Shown here in pieces: positions 1-4,682 of a stretch of 5,252 nucleotides of DNA (position 1 is its first letter; every line of letters begins with the position of its first letter). The stretch is taken from assembly GCA_011051075.1 (NCBI GenBank), contig DREN01000252.1:1-5252 (forward strand). Reading direction: 5' to 3'. The position numbers were made by a program, and so were the translations under genes. The notes under the pieces are model-generated. The model had not been told where the DNA came from, ran no database searches, and saw only the letters and a list, made by a program, of their open reading frames with translations. The DNA comes from Deltaproteobacteria bacterium. Its GTDB lineage: Bacteria > Desulfobacterota > DSM-4660 > Desulfatiglandales > Desulfatiglandaceae.

Positions 1-902
1 AGATGGTACCCCCCTTTGAGAAAGCGGCCTTTAAGCTTAAAAAAGGGGAGATCAGCGATATTGTCAAGACGCGCTTCGGCTATCATATAATCAAGGTGGA
101 GGAGATAAAGGAGGCCAGGACCAAAACCATCGAAGATGTACGGAATGAGATCGTGGAGAGCCTGACCATGAACCTGGCCACGGAGCTTGCCCATGAAAAG
201 GGCCTCTCCATAATGGATCAGATGCCCTACGATGTGGGGCTTGAGGTGTATGCAAAGCAATACGGACTAAAGACAAAGAGATCTCCTTTTCTGGCAAAAA
301 ATGAGCCGGTGCCAGGGATCAAGGGGAGTGAAAGAATAGGGGAGGCCGTCTTTGCACTGGAAAAGAACGAGACCACGGACCTGGTCGAGCTGGACGGAAA
401 GTTCTACATCTTCCAGGTTGCCCGGACCAAGGAGTCTTACCTGCCGCCCCTTAAAGAGGTCAGGGAGAAGGTGAAGGAGGACTATATCGCTCATCTGGAG
501 GCCAGGGAGGCAAAATCCGCCGCATCAGAGTACCTCAAGGAGCTGAAAGGGGGCAAGTCCTGGGACGAGCTGGCAAAGGAGAAGGGGGTAAAGATCGATG
601 AGACCGGGTTTTTTTCCCGCAGGGAGCCCATATCAAAGATCGGTTTCCTGCCGGAGCTGAACGAGGCGGCCTTCCGGCTCAACGCCAAAGGGAGATATCC
701 AGACACTGCCTTCGAGACTAGGAGGGGTTTCTTCGTTATCAGGTGGCTTGAAAAGAAAGGGATCGACAGGGAAAAGTTCAGCAAGGAAGAGAAGGCTTAT
801 CGCGCATCCCTCATGAAAACCAAACAGAATCGCCTTTTTGATAACTGGCTGCAAAGCCTGAGGAAAAGCGCAGAGATAGAGATCGTTACCCCTGTGAGTT
901 AA
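1..902 (+). CDS. ppiD: PpiD/SurA-like periplasmic peptidyl-prolyl isomerase, C-terminal part (5' end outside window)
   Basis: The reading frame is open at the left edge (codons in phase with position 3) and stops at TAA 900-902. The ATG at position 3 is almost certainly internal, because the visible protein begins in the middle of a parvulin domain. Visible residues 1-34 match the end of a parvulin (rotamase) domain: FEKAAF, then KKGEISDIVKTRFGYHIIKV. A charged helical linker follows. Two further degenerate parvulin-like segments are seen: about 106-141 (ERIGEAVFAL ... GKFYIFQVA) and 194-249 (TGFFSRREPI ... FLPELNEAAF ... RRGFFVIRWLE). The protein ends in a helix (RLFDNWLQSLRK). This order is typical of the C-terminal half of PpiD-type foldases, which are anchored in the inner membrane and help outer-membrane and periplasmic proteins to fold. 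The N-terminal anchor that would separate PpiD from SurA or PrsA is not in the window, so the symbol is tentative. It converges on the next gene with only 19 bp between stops. Confidence 0.85.
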   Translation, partial: MVPPFEKAAFKLKKGEISDIVKTRFGYHIIKVEEIKEARTKTIEDVRNEIVESLTMNLATELAHEKGLSIMDQMPYDVGLEVYAKQYGLKTKRSPFLAKNEPVPGIKGSERIGEAVFALEKNETTDLVELDGKFYIFQVARTKESYLPPLKEVREKVKEDYIAHLEAREAKSAASEYLKELKGGKSWDELAKEKGVKIDETGFFSRREPISKIGFLPELNEAAFRLNAKGRYPDTAFETRRGFFVIRWLEKKGIDREKFSKEEKAYRASLMKTKQNRLFDNWLQSLRKSAEIEIVTPVS

Positions 903-921
903 GCGTGACAAGGAAGGGGCT

Positions 922-1398
922 TCAGGGCCGCCCCGTAAGGATCATGTGCCTGCGGTCGTTGAGACTCAGAAAAAAGGCCCCACCCTCCTCTTCAACGTGT
1001 TGGGCTAACTGATAGTAGGCGGCCCGGTTGAAACGGGCCGGGAAAAGCCCTGACTTTACCCTGCAGTAGAGAACGTTCTGATTTCCTATCCAGAGGGTAT
1101 CTGGGTCCAGGACCTCTTTTGTATCGTCACTCAGACTTAGTTCAAGCCTGAGATCCCCATCCTGCCCCCCCCCTTCAAGGGAGACCCGCCTCACCACAAA
1201 GGCCGTATCTTCCACCTCCACATAGCATGTCCTGCCTGCCCAGTTGATCAGGTATCTCCCCTCCCCATCGAGTTCCATGTTCTGGTAGAAAAGCCGGACA
1301 AAATCCCTGCGGATGATTTCGGCCCCCTGGTGGTACCATCGCCCTTCCTTGTCAATGAATATGAGGCAGGGAGGGATATCTTTGATTATGGGCTTCAT
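922..1398 (-). CDS. DUF1285-like protein of unknown function
   Basis: This 158-aa protein has no signal peptide or membrane segment and is probably cytoplasmic. It resembles the DUF1285 family. The N-terminal part has the pattern IFIDKEGRWYHQGAEIIRRD (residues 13-32), followed by VRLFYQNMELDGEGRYLIN and a YVEVEDTAFVV strand (59-69). The C-terminal part has LWIGNQNVLYCRVKSG (102-117) and ARFNRAAYYQLAQHVEEEGG, ending near FFLSLNDRR. Family members are small beta-rich proteins of about this length with no established function, so none is assigned. The ATG at 1396-1398 is the only plausible start before the conserved region. An AGGAGG (1420-1415) lies about 16 nt upstream, too far for an ordinary Shine-Dalgarno, and a weak AAGGG lies 4 nt upstream. 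A promoter sits almost on top of the start. Codons 76-78 are GGG GGG GGG, a 9-G run on the coding strand. The gene diverges from the transporter and converges on the PpiD-like gene. Family call from memory of the motif pattern. Confidence 0.82.
   Translation of the reverse strand: MKPIIKDIPPCLIFIDKEGRWYHQGAEIIRRDFVRLFYQNMELDGEGRYLINWAGRTCYVEVEDTAFVVRRVSLEGGGQDGDLRLELSLSDDTKEVLDPDTLWIGNQNVLYCRVKSGLFPARFNRAAYYQLAQHVEEEGGAFFLSLNDRRHMILTGRP
1165..1173 (-). repeat. Nine-base poly-G tract inside the DUF1285-like gene
   Basis: Nine consecutive C on the + strand, read as three GGG glycine codons (residues 76-78) on the coding strand. A homopolymer this long is prone to slippage and to assembly error. 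A change of one base would truncate the protein in its middle. The family fold is intact on both sides, so nine appears to be the in-frame length. Confidence 0.85.
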
Positions 1399-1406
1399 GG
1401 AACCCT

Positions 1407-1435
1407 TATATATTCCTCCTGGGACATGGAGTCAA
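1407..1435 (-). promoter_or_regulatory. Leftward sigma-70-type promoter of the DUF1285-like gene
   Basis: On the minus strand the -35 box is TTGACT (1435-1430), the spacer is 17 nt, and the -10 box is TATATA (1412-1407). Only 8 nt separate the -10 box from the ATG at 1398, so transcription would start at or within a base or two of the start codon. The AGGAGG sequence falls in the promoter spacer. If this promoter is used, the AGGAGG is not in the mRNA. The call rests on consensus match and position only. Confidence 0.55.
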
Positions 1436-1458
1436 GGGAGACGGGGTCTGACCTTGAC
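1431..1458. repeat. Inverted repeat joining two back-to-back -35 boxes
   Basis: GTCAAGG (1431-1437) is the exact reverse complement of CCTTGAC (1452-1458). Inside it a second pair, AGAC (1439-1442) and GTCT (1446-1449), encloses GGG. The outer arms contain the -35 boxes of the two divergent promoters. The dyad could therefore be an operator read by a dimeric regulator, or merely the consequence of opposed -35 boxes. As RNA it could fold into a 7+4 bp hairpin with a small internal loop, but neither proposed transcript would include all of it. Confidence 0.7.
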
Positions 1459-1482
1459 CTGCAGGCGCCTTTCTCATATATT
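1454..1482 (+). promoter_or_regulatory. Rightward sigma-70-type promoter of the cotransporter gene
   Basis: TTGACC (1454-1459), a 17-nt spacer, and TATATT (1477-1482). A start near 1489 would give a leader of about 80 to 95 nt before the transporter start codons. It mirrors the leftward promoter about the point between 1444 and 1445. The call rests on consensus match, spacing and orientation only. Confidence 0.55.
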
Positions 1483-1524
1483 CCCCACAGGAACACGGTA
1501 CTGCCCGAAAGGGTCTTTGGAACC

Positions 1525-1539
1525 GGGAGGATGCCTCCC
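1525..1539 (+). promoter_or_regulatory. GC-rich hairpin in the cotransporter leader
   Basis: GGGAGG (1525-1530) pairs perfectly with CCTCCC (1534-1539) around a 3-nt loop, ATG. No T-run follows, so it is not a classical terminator. It lies in the predicted 5' leader about 30 nt before the first transporter start. The only strong Shine-Dalgarno-like sequence upstream of the start codons (GGGAGG) is buried in the stem. A role in translation or mRNA stability is possible but inferred. Confidence 0.4.
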
Positions 1540-1570
1540 CTAAGACCTGGGATTTCCAACTGCCGAATGG

Positions 1571-4123
1571 GTGTTGACGACCATGGAAAGGGAGCGTGGT
1601 AAAGATGACCAGGGGCCTGCCGGGGGGGGCCTGGGCACCTTTTCCGGGGTCTTTACCCCCAGCATCCTGACTATCCTGGGCATTATCCTCTTCATGAGGA
1701 TGGGATATGTGGTGGGGAGCGCGGGTCTCCTCCACTCCCTGATCATAATCTCCCTTGCCAACGCTGTTTCAGTACTGACCAGCATCTCCCTCTCCGCCAT
1801 TGCCACCAACATAAGGGTAAAGGGGGGCGGGGACTACTATCTCATCTCCAGGACCCTGGGGCTGGAGTACGGTGGGGCCATCGGTGTGGTGCTTTTCCTT
1901 GCCCAATCGGTCTCCGTGGGTTTCTACTGTATCGGTTTTGGCGAGGCCCTCTCCTCGATCCTTCCGCCCGGCCTCAGGGTCGCCTCCCAGATAATCGGCG
2001 CCGGGGCAGTGGCATTCCTTTTTGTGTTTGCCTGGTTAGGGGCTGACTGGGCGACCAGGCTCCAGTACCTGGTCATGGGGCTCCTTGTGGCGGCGCTCTT
2101 TTCCTTTTTTGCGGGAGGGCTTGTCAGATGGGACAGGGCTCTCCTTGCCGCCAACTGGATGCCCCCATCCGGCGGGGGCGACTTCTGGATCCTCTTTGCC
2201 ATATTCTTCCCTGCGGTCACTGGCTTTACCCAGGGCGTAAGTATGTCGGGGGACCTCAGGGACCCTGGCAGGAGTCTTCCCATGGGCACCTTTCTTGCCG
2301 TGGGGATCTCCATCCTGATTTACTACGCAGTTGCGGTCGTCTTTGCAGGGGCCCTGCCCGGCAGTCTTATGCGGGAAGATTACGCGGCCATGAAGCGGGT
2401 GGCGGCCTTTGCAGGCCTGATCGACGCCGGGGTAATTGCCGCCACTCTTTCTTCGGCCATGGCCTCGTTCTTAGGGGCCCCGCGGATCCTTAAATCCCTG
2501 GCAGGGGACCGCATATTTCCCTTTCTTCTTCCATTTTCAAAGGGATCGGGCCCAATGGAAAACCCCAGACGCGGCGTTCTCCTTACCGCCGGCATAGCCT
2601 TCGGCGTCATAGCCCTGGGCAACCTGAACCTGGTGGCCAGGGTCGTATCCATGTTTTTCCTCATATCATACGGTCTCCTCAACTACGCTACCTTTTTTGA
2701 GGCCCGGGCTTCCAGCCCCTCGTTCAGGCCAAGGTTCCGCTGGTTTGACACCAGGGTGAGCCTCTTGGGCTTTCTGTCATGCCTGGCCCTTATGTTTGCC
2801 ATCGATCCAGCGGCCGGGGCCGTGGCCGTCTCCCTCCTCTTCGCCATCTACCAGTACCTGAAAAGGACGGTTAGACGTTCAAGGTGGGCCGACAGCAGGC
2901 GTTCCTACCACCTTCAGCTTGTGAGGGAGCACCTGATTGCAGCCGCATCTGAACCGGAGCACCCCAGGGACTGGCGCCCCCAGATCCTGGTCCTCGCCGA
3001 CGGTCCCGGGGCCAGGGAGGAGTTGCTCAGCTTTGCGTGCCTCATAGAGGGAGGGAGCGGCCTTACAACAGCGGCCGCACTCATTGAGGGGACAGGGGTG
3101 AAGATGCTCCGATTCCAGTCCGAGGCCAGGGAGAGGCTTGGGAGGGAGATATCTGAGATGGGGATTGACGCCTTTCCTCTGGTCCTTTTCACCCCTGATC
3201 TCCACGTTGGCATACACCTGCTGGTCCAGGCGGCAGGTATAGGCCCTTTGAAGGTTAACACGATCCTTGTAAAGTGGCCGGGCTACCTTCCAGGGGGGAT
3301 CCTGAGCCCCAGGGAGCAGAGATACAGGACCGATCTAAGGGTGGCCTTCCGCCTGGGGTGCAACATAATCGCCCTCCACTCGAGAGCGGGGGCCTGGGAT
3401 ACCTTTGAGGCACGGCCCGGGAAAGAGCGCCGCATTGATGTGTGGTGGGTCGATGATTCCAGCAGCAGGCTCATGCTCCTTCTGGCCTACCTCGTTACCA
3501 GGAAAGACGGCTGGGAGGATGCCCCCATTCACGTGTTTGCCATGGAGCATGGGGAAGGAAAGGAGGAGAGTGCCCGGGACCTGCGGGCTGTCCTGGAAGA
3601 GGTGAGGGTAGAGGCCACGCCGGAGATCGTCCCTGAAGTCACAGCGGCCGCTGTTGCCAAATATTCCTCTGAGGCCGCAATGGTCTTTTTCCCCTTTCGT
3701 TTTTCAGGGGAAAAGATTGTGGGACCCCTTGGCCGCGAAATAGGGACATTTCTGGAGCAGTTGCCCCTGGTGGCCCTGGTACTGGCCAGGGAAGACATAG
3801 ACCTGGACGCGGATCCGGAGGAGGGGGCTGCGGCAGAGATGGCTGCGGCCCTTGACGCCCTGTCAGATACCGAGAAAAAGGCCATGGAAAAGGAAGAGGA
3901 GGCCAAAGAGGCCCGGGAGGACCTAAAGAAGAAGATGGATAAGGCCAGGGCCGCCCGAGAGGCGGGAGATGACCAGGAAAGGATCACGGAAATCGACGCA
4001 GAGGTTGAGGAGGCCAGGGACCGGGTGGAGAGGGTGGGCAGAGCTGCTGCAGAGGCCAGGGCAAAGGCCGTGAATGCGGCCAGGGAGGTTGAAAGGCTGG
4101 GCGGAACACCGCCGGAGCAGTGA
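1571..4123 (+). CDS. Cation-chloride cotransporter (SLC12/CCC family, NKCC-like) with coiled-coil tail
   Basis: An 850-aa inner-membrane protein of the APC superfamily, expected to couple chloride movement to Na+ and/or K+. Twelve hydrophobic segments lie at residues about 26-430. Family signatures are strong: GILFMR-type TM1 (28-51), GGGDYYLISRTLGLEYGGAI (85-104, TM3), FFPAVTG...SGDLRDP (212-232, TM6) and ATLSSAMASFLGAPRIL (291-307, TM8). The soluble C-terminal domain has RPQILVLADGPG (469-480), GIGPLKVNTILVKW (556-569) and IDVWWVDD (622-629), as in animal NKCC/KCC. Residues about 765-845 form a charged, coiled-coil-like tail. TM8 keeps the Ala/Ser/Ser of the NKCC1 Na+ site (A291, S294, S295). 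TM3 Tyr and TM6 Pro/Thr (P214, T217) of the K+ site are also present; the TM1 Asn is Thr34. The start is uncertain: GTG 1571, TTG 1574 or ATG 1583, none with a good Shine-Dalgarno. Ion specificity is inferred from residues, not shown. Confidence 0.93.
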   Translation: MLTTMERERGKDDQGPAGGGLGTFSGVFTPSILTILGIILFMRMGYVVGSAGLLHSLIIISLANAVSVLTSISLSAIATNIRVKGGGDYYLISRTLGLEYGGAIGVVLFLAQSVSVGFYCIGFGEALSSILPPGLRVASQIIGAGAVAFLFVFAWLGADWATRLQYLVMGLLVAALFSFFAGGLVRWDRALLAANWMPPSGGGDFWILFAIFFPAVTGFTQGVSMSGDLRDPGRSLPMGTFLAVGISILIYYAVAVVFAGALPGSLMREDYAAMKRVAAFAGLIDAGVIAATLSSAMASFLGAPRILKSLAGDRIFPFLLPFSKGSGPMENPRRGVLLTAGIAFGVIALGNLNLVARVVSMFFLISYGLLNYATFFEARASSPSFRPRFRWFDTRVSLLGFLSCLALMFAIDPAAGAVAVSLLFAIYQYLKRTVRRSRWADSRRSYHLQLVREHLIAAASEPEHPRDWRPQILVLADGPGAREELLSFACLIEGGSGLTTAAALIEGTGVKMLRFQSEARERLGREISEMGIDAFPLVLFTPDLHVGIHLLVQAAGIGPLKVNTILVKWPGYLPGGILSPREQRYRTDLRVAFRLGCNIIALHSRAGAWDTFEARPGKERRIDVWWVDDSSSRLMLLLAYLVTRKDGWEDAPIHVFAMEHGEGKEESARDLRAVLEEVRVEATPEIVPEVTAAAVAKYSSEAAMVFFPFRFSGEKIVGPLGREIGTFLEQLPLVALVLAREDIDLDADPEEGAAAEMAAALDALSDTEKKAMEKEEEAKEAREDLKKKMDKARAAREAGDDQERITEIDAEVEEARDRVERVGRAAAEARAKAVNAAREVERLGGTPPEQ
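1587..1594 (+). promoter_or_regulatory. Shine-Dalgarno-like sequence inside the transporter start region
   Basis: AAAGGGAG lies 10 nt before an ATG at 1605-1607 that is out of frame with the transporter. It is the best ribosome-binding match in the start region, although it lies downstream of the three in-frame start codons. It bears on whether 1583 or a frame-corrected 1605 is the real start. Confidence 0.35.
1622..1629 (+). repeat. Eight-base poly-G tract at the 5' end of the cotransporter gene
   Basis: Eight consecutive G encode most of the Gly-Gly-Gly at residues 18-20, just before the first conserved residues (GTFSGVFTPS). In the given sequence the frame is open from GTG 1571 or ATG 1583. 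With nine G, the ATG at 1605 would instead read MTRGLPGGGLGTF into the transporter. With seven G, neither ATG would be in frame. Confidence 0.85.
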
Positions 4124-4148
4124 AACGGATCGTGAAGACAGGAATATT

Positions 4149-4178
4149 TTGACAAGGGGCGGATTTTAGGCCTATAAA
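4149..4178 (+). promoter_or_regulatory. Sigma-70-type promoter of the lipoprotein-glycosyltransferase operon
   Basis: TTGACA (4149-4154, perfect consensus), an 18-nt spacer, and TATAAA (4173-4178). A start near 4185 would give a leader of about 30 nt that includes the ribosome binding site. It lies in an A+T-rich 93-bp gap between the transporter stop and the lipoprotein start, so the downstream pair probably forms its own transcription unit. No convincing terminator hairpin follows the transporter stop, so read-through is also possible. Confidence 0.62.
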
Positions 4179-4205
4179 TAAATGACAACGTATAAACTGC
4201 TGAAC

Positions 4206-4212
4206 AAGGAGG
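4206..4212 (+). promoter_or_regulatory. Strong ribosome binding site of the lipoprotein gene
   Basis: AAGGAGG ends 4 nt before the ATG at 4217. It fixes that start and agrees with the signal peptide beginning directly at this Met. Confidence 0.8.
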
Positions 4213-4216
4213 TTGT

Positions 4217-4663
4217 ATGAAACAGACCCTTATTTTATCCGTTGCGGCCCTCTTATTGGCCGCACTCATATGCGCGGGGTGCAAGACTCCGGGCCTGCCC
4301 ACGGGCAGAGGATACACGGCACTCTGCCAGACCTACGTGGGAAACGACGCCACCAAGCTCATCGACTCCTGGGGGCAGCCTGGCAGGACCTTTGACGCCC
4401 CTGACCAGAAACGGGTATTCGTCTACGTTGAGACAGCGGATGAGTACACCATGAATCCCCTTGCCCACGCCGCGCTCATCGAGTATCCCCCCCGCATTGA
4501 CCCGCGCAAGGGCCGCACCGGCGAAACCGTTGGTAACGTTACGGGTCAATCGGTACCTTCAATGGATTACTGCATTACCTACTTTGAGGTGGACAGGAGT
4601 AACAGGGTTGCCAGGGCCTACTGGAAGGGTGACTGCAGATCCTTGGAAAAAAAGACTGAATAG
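4217..4663 (+). CDS. Small secreted lipoprotein of unknown function
   Basis: A 148-aa protein with a lipoprotein signal peptide: MKQ, a hydrophobic stretch at residues 5-18, and a lipobox CAGC ending at Cys22, the expected lipidated residue. The -3 position is Cys where Leu is usual, a slightly odd lipobox. Lys at +2 does not indicate inner-membrane retention by the E. coli Asp rule, so an outer-membrane location is possible. The mature part begins GYTALCQTYVGNDATKLIDS, followed by WGQPGRTFD and KRVFVYVE. It ends with CITYFEVDRSNRVARAYWKGDC. Cys37, Cys119 and Cys140 are available, the last two possibly forming a disulfide. The arrangement (WGxPxR, YxYxE, Cys-x-x-x-FE, WxGxC) resembles small bacterial lipoproteins with a BamE-like alpha-beta fold, but I do not recognise a named family and assign no function. 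The glycosyltransferase follows after 19 bp. Confidence 0.82.
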   Translation: MKQTLILSVAALLLAALICAGCKTPGLPTGRGYTALCQTYVGNDATKLIDSWGQPGRTFDAPDQKRVFVYVETADEYTMNPLAHAALIEYPPRIDPRKGRTGETVGNVTGQSVPSMDYCITYFEVDRSNRVARAYWKGDCRSLEKKTE

Positions 4664-4671
4664 GGGGGATA

Positions 4672-4677
4672 AGGGAG
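4672..4677 (+). promoter_or_regulatory. Ribosome binding site of the glycosyltransferase gene
   Basis: AGGGAG lies 5 nt before the ATG at 4683 and decides that start. It lies in the 19-bp gap after the lipoprotein stop, with no room for a separate promoter, which supports co-transcription. Confidence 0.7.
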
Positions 4678-4682
4678 ATCAG

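Noticed and set aside
916..934. GGGGC...GCCCC inverted repeat between the convergent PpiD-like and DUF1285-like genes, as a bidirectional terminator
   Set aside because: The stem is only 5 bp with a 9-nt loop, overlaps the end of the minus-strand gene, and has no T-run on either side.
1431..1458. REP-like or transposase-associated element suggested by GGGGTCTGACCTTGAC
   Set aside because: The motif recalls REP-type sequences, but only one copy is present, no transposase is nearby, and the arms are better explained as the two divergent -35 boxes.
1313..1602. Short + strand open frames across the DUF1285-like start and the intergenic gap
   Set aside because: Compositionally unremarkable, without conserved motifs or a convincing ribosome binding site, and running through the promoter region. 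The minus-strand gene has family-like conservation.
2128..2493. Shadow open frames on both strands within the cotransporter (for example 121 aa on + and 129 aa on - at 1924-2313)
   Set aside because: They overlap the conserved transmembrane region in other frames, show no domain pattern and have no ribosome binding sites. They are expected in G+C-rich coding DNA.
4124..4148. Terminator after the cotransporter stop
   Set aside because: No stable stem followed by a T-run could be found in this stretch; the ATATTTT is not preceded by a hairpin.
3529..4317. A 262-aa open frame on the minus strand, antisense to the end of the cotransporter
   Set aside because: It is Ser/Ala-rich low-complexity sequence, the mirror of the charged coiled-coil tail and its Ala/Glu/Lys codons. 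It has no recognisable domain, and the + strand frame carries clear family conservation through residue about 745.
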